Assembly (NCBI GenBank): GCA_951802425.1
Contig: OX637797.1
Coordinates: forward strand, 3,286,001 to 3,350,000
Source of the DNA: Clavaria fumosa
Lineage: Eukaryota; Basidiomycota; Agaricomycetes; Agaricales; Clavariaceae
DNA length: 64,000 bases
Direction of reading: 5' to 3'
Shown piece by piece: positions 10,824 to 20,219 of the stretch. Made by a program: the position numbers and the translations under genes. How positions within the stretch are numbered: position 1 is the first letter of the stretch; the number at the start of each line of letters is the position of its first letter. The notes beneath the pieces are model-generated. The model saw only the letters and a program-made list of their open reading frames with translations. It was not told the DNA's origin and did no database searches.

Positions 10824-12711
10824 CGACAGCTACAACAAGGTTGGAGGTGTCCAGGGCCATAATGTTTGTGTAGAGCGTATCTTGTATGACGGACGCGGTG
10901 ACCGGAACGCGGCGGGCGGTAACCATATCCTTCATCTTTTTGCGGATATCTCCGGAAATGGCGAGTAGCTCATGAGGTGTCACGCGGACAGGAATGTCGA
11001 GTGCGCGATTGAAAACTTGTTGAACGGTGACCGGATTTTTAATCGGAGCTTGGTAATGATATTGGACGTTGGGTCGTTCGATTCTTTCTGGCTTTGATGG
11101 GCGAGTGACCTGGGGCGGCATAATGACAACGGCAGGTGGGGGTGGTAACCTAGATGGTTGGGGATTGTTATTCCTGGGTGTGGGCGCTTTCCTTTTGCCC
11201 TTATCTACTTTCTTCGCCACATCGTTTACAAAGGTGCGGACCATGTTTTCCAACGCGATCCTCTCGTTATCTTCCTTGTCCAATTCGTCTTCCATGTCTG
11301 GGGGGTGAGCAGATGGTCCGATCGGCTGTGCTTCAAATACCGCAGTTGTCGCCGGTTGCATATTCTGGGATTGGTAGGTGGCGTAGTACTTGTCGAAGCA
11401 CTCGGATAGATTGTTCCCTGCAATAGTGCCTGGCAAATATCGTCCGGAAGGCAGGCAAATCCTGCCCTCAGTGTTCCGAATGCATTTGCCGGACTTGATG
11501 TATTCGAGGGCTTTTGGACAGGCATTAACGAAATGACCTGGTTCCGAACAAAAATTACACACCTGATTTGTAGGGGTATTCGTGGTTCGGGGGGCGAAGC
11601 GTTTTGCCTGTTCGAGAGACTGGGCTGATAAAATTGATTCCAGGCAAGCCATTGTGGAAGCGAATGTTGCCAAGGCTGCGGACATATCAAACTCTTCCTT
11701 CTTGATCACTGGTTTTGGTTCCCTCCTGGGGGCTGTAGATGCGAGACGGACGGGTCCGGAGAATTGATCAGTTGTGGCAGAGTGTGGGGACGTCGAAGAA
11801 AGTAGGAATTTGGCTGCAGCGTGTACCTCGTTCATGGGGTATGGATCCTCCGGATGGTGATTGGGTAGTATAATAGCAAGCCGGCTCTTGATCTGGCATC
11901 TTGTATGATCCCCAAATCTGAGGATGTAAAGTTGGTTCCTGTCGTTTGTAGACATGCGCTGTGAACTGATCAAATGTGAGGTAATTCGGAGAAAGTCTCT
12001 GTAGTATTCTCCGTGTTCTGCGCGTGTGTAAACTCCTTTATGGGCTGAGTCCGATATGAAACGGTCCAAATCAGCGACGGAAAATAAACGGCCGCCATCG
12101 GAACCTGGATAAAGACGTCGGACAGCTGCTTTGAAAGTATCCCAGGTCCATGCCGGGTCTGGGTCAGATGAGAGAGTCTCCCAGAGGAGACAGGTATCAG
12201 TGTCGAGGTAATGCTTTGCGTACCGAATTAAATCGGCTTCCGGAACGTCCGGATTGATGCCTGTGAGTACGATGTCGATGTCCTCAAAATACTGGTTGAG
12301 ATGGGTTGGTACTCCATCAAAGGCGGGGGCCCCGTGAGCGCCACGGAGCGGATATCTCGGTTGGTTGGCCATTGGTATTGCTGTGTGAGGAAGTTCTTGT
12401 GCGGCGTTGAGAGGATTCTGTGGTTCGTCAGTTGGAAATTGTAAGGTGTTCAGTTCGAGGGGTAGTGGTGTGAGCAGTGAGTGTGGTTCTTCGAAGATCT
12501 GTGGTAATGAGGTAACCGGGGTGGCGAAGCTCATGTGGGAGTAAACAATGGATGAAATACTGGGAATGTCTGATGGAAGAAAGTGGGAAGTTTCAATTAC
12601 TTCTCCAGGAGGTCCGGAATGTGATGGTTGTGTAATCGGATTGGGGTTTCGAGTTCTCAGGCGTTCGGAGCGTCGAGGCTGGAAAGTGGAGGAGCCTCTG
12701 GGAATCCTCAA
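10801..12711 (-). CDS. Gypsy-1 Gag polyprotein
   Basis: An uninterrupted 636-codon frame. After a Pro/Ser-rich leader comes a retrotransposon Gag region (APAFDGVPTHLNQYFEDI to AAVRRLYPGSDGG, about residues 125-205), then a CCHC zinc knuckle (CNFCSEPGHFVNAC, C-x2-C-x4-H-x4-C, about residue 395) and a basic/proline-rich C-terminus. Gag proteins of this type package the element RNA in cytoplasmic particles. The frame overlaps the protease frame by 23 nt in the +1 phase (10801-10823), so Gag-Pol would need a frameshift; this may be programmed or a mutation. It starts about 50 nt after the 5' LTR. Confidence 0.88.
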   Translation of the reverse strand: MRIPRGSSTFQPRRSERLRTRNPNPITQPSHSGPPGEVIETSHFLPSDIPSISSIVYSHMSFATPVTSLPQIFEEPHSLLTPLPLELNTLQFPTDEPQNPLNAAQELPHTAIPMANQPRYPLRGAHGAPAFDGVPTHLNQYFEDIDIVLTGINPDVPEADLIRYAKHYLDTDTCLLWETLSSDPDPAWTWDTFKAAVRRLYPGSDGGRLFSVADLDRFISDSAHKGVYTRAEHGEYYRDFLRITSHLISSQRMSTNDRNQLYILRFGDHTRCQIKSRLAIILPNHHPEDPYPMNEVHAAAKFLLSSTSPHSATTDQFSGPVRLASTAPRREPKPVIKKEEFDMSAALATFASTMACLESILSAQSLEQAKRFAPRTTNTPTNQVCNFCSEPGHFVNACPKALEYIKSGKCIRNTEGRICLPSGRYLPGTIAGNNLSECFDKYYATYQSQNMQPATTAVFEAQPIGPSAHPPDMEDELDKEDNERIALENMVRTFVNDVAKKVDKGKRKAPTPRNNNPQPSRLPPPPAVVIMPPQVTRPSKPERIERPNVQYHYQAPIKNPVTVQQVFNRALDIPVRVTPHELLAISGDIRKKMKDMVTARRVPVTASVIQDTLYTNIMALDTSNLVVAVDAAPLHR

Positions 12712-12739
12712 AGGCTGTAGTGAAGACGTTGTTACGACC

Positions 12740-12757
12740 CCCTCGCGGTGGGCTCCA
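12740..12757 (-). promoter_or_regulatory. Gypsy-1 primer-binding site
   Basis: Four bases after the end of the 5' LTR (minus strand) lies an 18-nt tract starting TGGAGCCCACCGCG. TGG pairs with the CCA tail of a tRNA and the rest fits an acceptor and T-stem. I could not identify which tRNA. Confidence 0.65.
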
Positions 12758-12761
12758 GAAT

Positions 12762-13673
12762 TGTAGTAGGCTGAACGGGTGTTGGCTGCAACTAGGTGTT
12801 CGTGGCCAGGTTCTTCAGGGGGTCTTGTTACACAACAGGGACACTAAACAGAACCTCGGGGGATATAGAGGTTGAGTGTAAGAAATTTAGAAAGTGAGAA
12901 TATACATTTGTCCGAAGTGTCCGGTGCAGGGTCCGATAGAATGCGATGTCCGGATCGAAGGTTCGAGGGGCCGGCAACGACGAAGGCCAGCAAATCGAGA
13001 GATACGACAAAGGGTGAGTCTTTTTTAATGTCAAAGTAAGATGATGACGGTCGGGAAAAACTGCCTTTCCATAGAGTCCGGTACGTACTTATATACATTT
13101 TTCTGAGTATAGCAAATCCAGTTCTACGGAAATGTCCGGAGGCTACAGAAGGCAATGCAACATCGTGTATAAGGTCATATAGGGGTCTTAATTCATAAAG
13201 GAATCATGTGCTTCGGAGGAATGAAATGTCCGATAACTAGCAAATGTCCGGACCACTCGTAAACTGAAGGAAAGTGTGGCTGGTACAGCAAAGGGGTACT
13301 AGGAACAATGGGCAAAGTACTGCAAAAAGGGTTGAAATGTTTAAATGATTGAATGGTTGAAAGGGATCACAATATGAAATTTACAGCATGGTATATGAAA
13401 TAAGGGAATGGGAATGGAATAGTGAGTATGTTGAGCGCTGACCATGCTGGAGTGATGAAATAGAAAGGCGTGGGCAGTGTGTGTGACCTGCGGGCTGTGA
13501 TCATCATGGGGGATTGGAGACCGGAGAGTCCGATATCGGATATTTATCAAATGTTATCGGACGGTGTCGGATTGTTATCGGATCGTATCGGACGCAATTG
13601 CCTTGGATCCCAGAATGTCTGGATAGTTGGTATCTGTGATGTTTCCTTGTCTAAACCACATATTATCCTTACA
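12762..13673 (-). repeat. Gypsy-1 5' LTR
   Basis: 912 bp, partner of 3850-4733. TG...CA ends on the minus strand. It retains CpG at many positions where the other LTR has TpG or CpA, and at several places the two LTRs show TG and CA respectively, implying a shared CpG ancestor. Confidence 0.92.
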
Positions 13674-13677
13674 CCGC

Positions 13678-14702
13678 ATTACTGGCGTTACTCACGTGAC
13701 TTCCTGCCCAAAGTCACCTGCATCACCTGCATCACTAGCGTCACCCATGTGACCGCTCTTGTGACCTTGCAACCTTGATGCTCAAATGCACCACCAACAG
13801 TCAGCTGTACGAACACTTCAAATTATGTTCCTTTCTTCTCCTCAACTGTCTATAACTACATAGCTCATGATCCAAGAATCCCCCCGTAGTTATAGTTACG
13901 TATATACTTATTTAACTAGGTCGTGACCCATGACAGGTCATCTTTGTGACCTTACCTATGCATTCCTAACCCCTCGCAACCTTAGTAGAACACGCACCTA
14001 GTCATTTTACAACTAAACATACCCTGTACTACTATAGTCCTGTTGCTTGGCGACCTCTGTACTTTTCCTTTTCTGTCATACTCTCTGTACGCACGTATAT
14101 AAGTCTCGCATGTACATACAATACTGTAGACTTGATATTAACACACTTTGGTTTAAGCTTGAGGCTATTACGCTGTTTGAGCTTGGGACCACCATGATTG
14201 ATAGGTCTTGTCTCTCTTGGTGACCTCAAGATCGCCAAGACACCTTTGCTTTATTCTAACTTGTCCTCTGCGCTCGTACAACTCGTGCACTTAAGTATTC
14301 TCTTCATTTTGTCTTGGTACTGATTCCTCTAACCCCATAGGTTCTCCTATCGGTTGGCAAAGTCATCGCCTTCACTGATATACCTCTTGACATCGTCGTG
14401 ACTACCCGCGACTCTCTCAACATCGTCTTTTTCTCCCTCCTTGTCTATTTCTCTTCTTTACGCTTCGTCGGTCGACTTCGCGACCTTCTCAGCATTATCC
14501 ATCTCTCCCAACTTGTCCCTTTCTTTCTCTACACTTCGTCTACCAACTTTGCGACTTTCTTAGCAATGTCTTCTTTTTCTCTATTGGTTTATCTCCATCC
14601 TTACACTCTTTCAAACGTCCTCGCGACCTTCCAGGACTGAGCATTCTCGACTGTGCTCAATAGTTGATTGGTCTTAGCAAGTTTCCAAGATCAGTCACCA
14701 AC
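13678..14702 (+). repeat. LTR of family B, right part
   Basis: This continues the LTR begun at 3510. It matches the reverse complement of the solo LTR at 21985-23309 through blocks such as CTTCAAATTATG and GTGCTCAA.AGTTGATTGGTCTTAG. The last 45 or so bases of the family (ending GGCCCTAACA) are missing; at 14703 the sequence switches to family A LTR. Confidence 0.75.
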
Positions 14703-14930
14703 TGTCAGGATCGCTTACATAAGCAGGTTGGAAAGGCCAAGAAAGGATCGCAAAAGAGTTGCGGGAAGTTTGTGGACGAGTCACGTGACCCGAACGGGTG
14801 GTGGATTACATAATGAGAAAATCACGTGACCCGGGCCTGGACGCATCACGTGACGCACGGGGCCCGAGCGTGGGAACACCGGCAACTCCCGAAGTGTTCA
14901 CTATATACACCGTGTCATTTTCTTACTTGT
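14703..14930 (+). repeat. LTR of family A, truncated
   Basis: It starts TGTCAGGATCGCTTACATAAGC, matches 26875-27178 for about 225 bp and stops within CTTACTTGT, where pogo sequence resumes. It holds three intact CACGTGA motifs and a TATATAC box. The missing 3' end explains why no target duplication is seen around the combined insert. Confidence 0.75.
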
Positions 14931-15111
14931 GGTAGATGAGAGTGGTCTGGTTGACTCCATACCTCTTCGCAATTGCACGGCCTCCTTGTCTGTTCTCCTT
15001 GGGCCTGGCTTGGTCCATTTTGTACTCTAAGATTGTGAGCTTGAGCTTTGATTCTTTAACTTGAAGCTGCTTGAGATTCTTGACACGCTCTGACAGTGCA
15101 TGTTTTGTCAT
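14926..15111 (-). pseudogene. pogo transposase, N-terminal psq helix-turn-helix fragment
   Basis: From ATG at 15111 (MTKHALSERV) the frame runs through a Lys-rich coiled stretch into a psq-type helix-turn-helix (GRAIAKRYGVNQTTLIYHK) and then ends at the LTR junction. pogo transposases carry this domain just before the segment that begins at 3509 (VPTISEFNSKKQKL). Placement, strand and terminal repeats all say the two fragments are one gene torn apart. Confidence 0.8.
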
Positions 15112-15573
15112 TTTGTGCTGAGATTGGCAAGGGTGAACCAAGGAGGAGGAACGCAATCGGAAGAGAAGCGCGTGCCCAAATTGGGCATGTCACACCTGTC
15201 ATGTTTAAATCTAGTCAACGAGAACAAGGCCTTCACATTCGTCATCAGGTGCCCAGCTGGACATGAATTATGCATAGGCCAAAAGCCAAATAGAGTAGTT
15301 TTCACAGCCATTTTTTTCAAAAATTTATCACCAATTCCTGTTCCACAAATCCACTGCCAAAAGTGGATTTGTGCTGTGAACACCTTGCATCAGCGAGACA
15401 AAAACATGCCAAGACGTCAGTTCCGGCCCAAAACACTCAAAATTTCCCCAAGATATACACCATTACACTCATGATTTTCCTACTTAATTTCCAAAATAGA
15501 CATGTGGCTACTGTGCTTGCTATCTCCCTTTGGTCAAAGGAACTGTAGTGGTCAAAGGACCACTATTACACTG
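15112..15573. other. 5' flank and right end of the pogo element
   Basis: This untranslated upstream region of the transposase ends in the right inverted repeat at 15548-15573. An inverted pair near 15341-15365 (CCACAAATCCACTGCC / AAGTGGATTTGTG) could fold into a hairpin. No separate gene is seen. Confidence 0.5.
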
Positions 15574-15652
15574 TAGTTTTTTCTTTCTTTTTTTTTTAAC
15601 TTAATGTACTTGTGCACCTGTGCTCAGACTTGTGTGAATTGAGTTGGGCGCA

Positions 15653-16160
15653 TGTCACGGCCCTATCCAGTCACCTAATCACCTCCTAATCACCTCCAAA
15701 ATACCTCCAAAATACCTCTGATGCACCTCCGACACATCTCCACTCTGACTCCAAGATCTCCAATCCCACTCCGCTCCAACTCTGCTCTGGGTCCACTCCA
15801 ACTCTGAAGGTCTGGTCTGGACTTTTGTCGGACTTCAATATCGGTCCTTCGGACTGCATGGACTTTACTGCTAGCATGTTCCCTGGTGCTAGTCCATGGT
15901 TAGCAACCTATGGGACAATGCCCATTACCCTGGGAGCATATTCTTTGCCTTACATGTATCATCTATGGTTTCCCACTCCTCAGGTGAAATTACTGTAGAT
16001 ATTTGATATACTCATGTTTCACAGTCTGCCCTATGCCCTACCCTAGTAGCATATAAGCCCCCATGTATCTCCATGATCCTAAGTTCAAATATTAACATTA
16101 TTTCTGGTCTTTGTCACTTGGTCTGTGTGTTAAGGGACTTCATCCTCACTGTTCTCAACA
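15653..16160 (+). repeat. Possible LTR-like fragment (family C)
   Basis: It begins TGTCACGGCCC and could end TTCTCAACA. A TATA-like box (GCATATAAGCC) near 16050 is about 110 bp before that end, as in U3-R promoters. Pyrimidine-rich CACCTCC repeats fill the left part. No second copy in the window and no target duplication, so it rests on layout only. The DNA from 16161 to 16759 has related CACTCCAG-type repeats and no gene I recognise. Confidence 0.3.
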
Positions 16161-16759
16161 GTCCCAATGAGTTCCACAAAACTCCAGCAGACTCTGATGG
16201 ACTCTGGGTGATTTCCCTTTGGACTCTGTCCTTCCTTGTCCTGGAAAGCAAAGCACCAGCAAGGTTAAATTGGGACATGTATACACATGGTGGCACAACC
16301 CATAAGTTGAGGCCATAGTCCCACCCTTTGACCCCCTTCAAGTTCTTTCCTTTTGTGTAGAGGAGAAGTCCTTGCGCAACTCTGATCCGGACTCCAACCA
16401 GACTCTGCTCCACTCCAGCTTTGCCTTTGCCCCCTTTTTGTCTCCTCTACACTACCCTACCCCTCTTGGAGCAAAGAATCAAATCTTAACAGTATATTTG
16501 AACTAACAACCTCATGTATACAACTGGTCCTTTGCTTGCCCTTTGTGCCGCTGCCTGTCTTGCTCCTTGCTGCAAAAGCCAAAGGTCTGATCCACACCTC
16601 CAATCTGCACCTCCAATCCGAAACTCCACTCTGAAACTCTGGTCTGTTCGAGCACACCTTGTGTGCATTTGCTCCAGACCTGGACTTGCCACAAGCTGTC
16701 TGTCCATGGCAATACAAATCAGGACATTTTCCGAACTCCAGCCATCAATTCCTAGTGCT

Positions 16760-17880
16760 TGTTAGGGCCTGTCCCATCTCATAAGTAATACTAAAGGTCA
16801 ACTTGTTGGTGACCAATCCTGGAAACTCACTAAGACCAGTCAACTGTTGAGCACAGTCGAGAATGCTCAGTCCCAGAGGGTCACAAAGATGTCTGATGAA
16901 GTATAAGAACAGAAAAAGACAAGTTTGGAGAGAGGAGATGTCACTGAGAAGGTCGTGAAGTTGACCAACAAAGCGCAAAAGAGAAATAGATGAGTTGGGA
17001 GAAACAGATATTGTTGAGAAGGTCGCGAAGTCAACCAACAAAGTGTAAAGAAGGAAATAGATGAGGTGGGAGAAAGAGGTGTTGTTGAGAATGTTGTGAG
17101 TAGTCGCGACAGTGTCGAGAGATGTGTCGGTGAAGGTGATGACTTTGCCAACTGACAGATCAACCTGTAGGGTTCGAAGAATCAGTACCAAGATGAAGTA
17201 AAGGAAATACTTAGGTGTGTGCAAGTTGTACAAGTGCAGAGGACAAAGTTAGAGAGAAGCAGAGTGGTCTTGGTGTTTATCAAGGTCACCAAGCAAGACA
17301 AGACCTATCAATCACAATGGTTCCAAGCTCAAAGGGTGTCGTGGCCTCAAGCTTAAACAAAAAGTGTGTCAATATCAAGTCTGGAGTACTGTAAGTACAT
17401 GTGAGACTTTATATACATATGTACAAGAAGTAAAACAGAAAAGGAAAAGTACAGAGGTCACCAAGTGACAAGACTATTGTAGTACAGGGTATGTTTAGTC
17501 ATAAAGTGACTAGGCGCATGTTCTACTAAGGTCACGAGAGGTTAAGAAAGCATAGGTAAGGTTGCAAGCATGACCAGTCACAGGTCACAACCTGGTTAAA
17601 TAATCATATATGTAACTATAACTGCAAGAAGATCTTCAGATCATAACTAGCATAGTTATAGACTACTGGGGATGAGAAGGAAGGCATATTTGAAAAGTAT
17701 ATGCAGCTGACCATTGGTGGCATGTTTGAGTGTTAAGGTCACAACATCATAAGAGTGGTCATGTGGGGACCAAGCATTCTCGACTGTGCTCAACAGTTGA
17801 TTGGTCTTAGCGAGTTTCCAGGATCGGTCACCAACAAGTTGACCTTTGGCATTACTTACAAGACAGGACAGGCCCTAACA
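16760..17880. repeat. Inverted-repeat composite made of family B LTR
   Basis: The left arm 16760-16868 (TGTTAGGGCCTGTCC...) and right arm 17773-17880 (...GGACAGGCCCTAACA) are about 109-bp inverted repeats, both equal to the end of the family B LTR. The interior from 16869 to about 17770 is the rest of a family B LTR on the minus strand, lacking its start. It therefore looks like two LTR ends placed outward, forming a TIR-like structure. No target duplication found. Confidence 0.7.
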
Positions 17881-18510
17881 AGTTGGAGTGCAGAGTATGT
17901 AGTAATGCATAGCCTACAATCATTCATCATTGTGGCTAGTAGTCATGAGGACCTCTAGGAGCACAGTTCTATTAGTACTCTAAGAGGAGCACTAGCAATA
18001 GTGTCTCAGTGGCAAAGCATATCACCTACCACACTCCTCTGTATTGCCTATAGGATCACTCTTATGTCACCAGAGTGATTCTGTGGTTCTAGGTAATCTC
18101 TGACAAGTCCCATTGACAGGACAATCCCTTACTCTTATTGTGAATAAGAGTAAATATGCAAACATTACACAAAGCTATGCAAGTCTCATTGCATAATTGC
18201 ATAGGCATATGAAGGATATATTGTAAGGATGTCATGTTTGTACTTTCAGGGTTTCAGTATGTATGCCCCTCAAAGTGGAGACATTGCATGTAGCATCCTT
18301 ATAGTCAAATGATTATATCCATCTGTGAGACTGTTCTATTGTACCATGTAGCATATAGGTGTATGGCTACATTTATTGTCTACATGTCTACAAAGTTTCA
18401 TGGGATCCCACTATGGACCCAATAGCAGGTTGATATCACCATCTGGTCAGATGATTTATGACTTTCACCCAAAAAACAGGTGATGGGTGATTTTGGAACT
18501 AAGGGATATT
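17881..18510. other. Non-coding AT-rich stretch
   Basis: No open frame with recognisable content and no clear repeat ends. It separates the inverted LTR composite from the tandem array. Confidence 0.5.
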
Positions 18511-19035
18511 GAGCTGGAGGATATTGAGTGATACAACCCATCAATTTGAGTGATATTAAACTGGAGAATATTGAGTGATACAAAACACCTCTCAATGTGA
18601 GTGATATTAAGCTGGAGGATATTGAGTGATATAATACACCTCTCAATTTGAGTGGTATTAGACTGGAGGATATTGAGTGATAGAAAACACCCCCTTGATG
18701 TGGGTGATATGAAGCCAGAGGATATTGAGTGATACAAAATGCCCCCTTGATTTGGGTGATATTAGACTGGAGGATATTGAGTGATACAATACACCTCCTT
18801 GATTTAGGTGATATTAACCTGGAGGATATTGAGTGACACAACACACCCCCTTGATTTGGGTGATATTAAACTGAAGGATATTGAGTGATATTAAACTGAA
18901 GGGTATTGAGTGATATAATACACCCCTCAATTTGAGTGATTAAACTGGAGGACTTTGAGTGATACAATACAACCCTCAATTTAAGTGATATTAAACTGGA
19001 GGATATTGAGTGATACACCTCTCAATTTGAGTGAC
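18511..19035. repeat. Tandem array of a 51-52-bp unit, about ten copies
   Basis: The landmark ATATTGAGTG recurs at 18521, 18568, 18619, 18670, 18722, 18774, 18826 and 18878, so the unit settles at 51-52 bp after a shorter first step, then becomes irregular with partial copies to 19035. Each unit contains GGTGATATTAAACTGGAGG-like sequence. Minus-strand frames through it show a 17-residue periodicity that is only a product of the repeat. Confidence 0.9.
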
Positions 19036-19065
19036 ATTAAGCCACAAAATCTTATTGTCTAGATG

Positions 19066-19150
19066 GGGACTGTAGTGTAATGGGTAACACGGCAGTTATG
19101 GGTTGAGTCCAATTTCATGAGCACTTGGGTTCAACTCCCACTGAGTGCAT
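19066..19150 (+). other. tRNA-like unit with Pol III A and B boxes (SINE head or tRNA relic)
   Basis: TAGTGTAATGGGTAAC (19073-19088) fits a Pol III A box and D-arm, and GGGTTCAACTCCC (19127-19139) fits the B box and T-arm almost perfectly. The spacing of about 45 nt between boxes is normal. The acceptor ends do not pair well and no anticodon arm is convincing, so it is more likely the head of a tRNA-derived SINE or a decayed tRNA than a working tRNA. Confidence 0.5.
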
Positions 19151-19199
19151 AATTTACTATATATATAAAAATATAGTTAGAATCACTTGAAGTATGTAG

Positions 19200-19700
19200 A
19201 AGCCACCTAAAATATCAAGTTAAAATGTGCTTGGTAGCAGTGATATTCACCTGGGGAGCAACAGGTGAATTTACTCATATATGTGCCAAAAATAACCCAT
19301 TTCATTTGCCTGATTTTCAACCAATACAGTTTCCAGATATCATCAACAAATTAATTTTGTGCAATTTCTTGAGGTGAAAAACACCCAAGATTATGGCTAA
19401 GATGACCCAAAAACTAACATGAAATTCACCTATTAGACCAGCTTAAAAGGCACTTGTGATAGAGTGAAATTCACCTATTATAGATCAGTTTAAAATACAC
19501 TTGTTTTGTAGTATTATTCACCCAGAGAATAGCAGGTGAATTCGGTCATATATGTGGTGAAAATCACCCAAAATCACCCATTCATCTAACCAATAAAGGC
19601 CTGATTATCAACTAGTCCTGGTGATTTTCACTTAGGAAACCATTGCTATTCACCACATTTCAGGGTTATTCTTGTGGTGATTTTCACCCAGTTTGGGGCC
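19200..19700. repeat. Diverged short repeats with GGTGAATTCACC-like blocks
   Basis: The segment near 19235-19290 (TTCACC...GAG.A.CAGGTGAATT..TCATATATGTG) recurs near 19510-19555, and GTGAAATTCACCTATTA recurs near 19420 and 19465. These look like a degraded relative of the array at 18511. No gene. Confidence 0.45.
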
Positions 19701-20002
19701 TACAGTGGGAAAGCAATAGGAACTGGCTGAGATATTTACAAGAGGAATTATTGTAAATATTGCACTAAAAATGCGAACTGTTATAGCATGCCAAGTTCCT
19801 ATTCAACTATTCTGCATATAGTATCAAACTATAGCTATATTTTATCTCTACCTATGTGCAAAGTTTCATGAGGATTGATTGAGAACTCATGGAGTTATTC
19901 ACAGTTTGGTAAAACTTGTTGACAGTCAAAGTGCTGTACCTGCCCAGTTGGGACAGTCATCCAAAGTCTTGGTCAGCCATCCATCCTAAAGGGGGATGAG
20001 TT

Positions 20003-20211
20003 TAGTGTTGCCATGGTTCAGTTAATTTCGGTTAACCAAACTCAAACCAATGCTTTTAAAACTTCAATAAATTCTGTAAAATTATGGAAATATTTCTGGA
20101 GATTTCTACACATATTTTAAACCTACCCTAATTTTTCTGTGATTTTACAGATTTTATTTGAGATCGGTTTGAGATCGGTTAACTGAAATTAACCAAACCA
20201 TGGCAACACTA
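20003..20211. mobile_element. hAT-type MITE, 209 bp
   Basis: Nearly perfect terminal inverted repeats of about 48 bp begin TAGTGTTGCCATGG and end CCATGGCAACACTA. An exact 8-bp duplication GATGAGTT flanks both sides (19995-20002 and 20212-20219). An 8-bp duplication plus TAGNG-type ends is the hallmark of hAT elements. The AT-rich middle has no coding capacity, so it depends on a transposase elsewhere. Confidence 0.88.
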
Positions 20212-20219
20212 GATGAGTT

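Larger units (their letters stand above)
3850..13673 (-). mobile_element. Gypsy-1, complete Ty3/Gypsy retrotransposon with an extra opposite-strand gene
   Basis: Two direct repeats, 3850-4733 (884 bp) and 12762-13673 (912 bp), are about 97% alike and begin and end TG...CA. CCGC flanks both sides (3846-3849 and 13674-13677) and is the probable target duplication. On the minus strand the interior reads primer-binding site, gag, protease, reverse transcriptase, RNase H, integrase, then a gap occupied by a plus-strand gene (4894-6465), then the polypurine tract. pol has several TGA stops and frameshifts, so the copy cannot move on its own. It sits inside a family B LTR. Confidence 0.92.
1262..15573 (-). 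mobile_element. pogo-type DNA transposon, interrupted by nested LTR elements
   Basis: The ends are inverted repeats. About 26 bp from 1262 (CAGTGTAATACTG...) match the reverse complement of 15548-15573 (CAGTGTAATAGTG...) with three mismatches. Both ends are flanked by TA (1260-1261 and 15574-15575), the target duplication expected of Tc1/mariner-pogo elements. Inside, on the minus strand, lie a psq-type helix-turn-helix fragment (14926-15111) and the rest of a DDE transposase (1584-3509). The two halves are separated by 11.4 kb of LTR DNA (3510 to about 14930). Without the inserts the element would be about 2.9 kb. Confidence 0.85.

Noticed and set aside
16480..16545. Possible tRNA on the minus strand (GTTGTTAGTTCAAATATAC)
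   Set aside because: The T-arm-like text lacks the GG of GGTTC, no A box lies at the right distance and no acceptor stem can be formed.
18398..18844. 148-codon minus-strand frame with a repeated SISS..LIS pattern
   Set aside because: It is a translation of the 51-52-bp tandem array; 51 is a multiple of three, so the frame stays open by periodicity.
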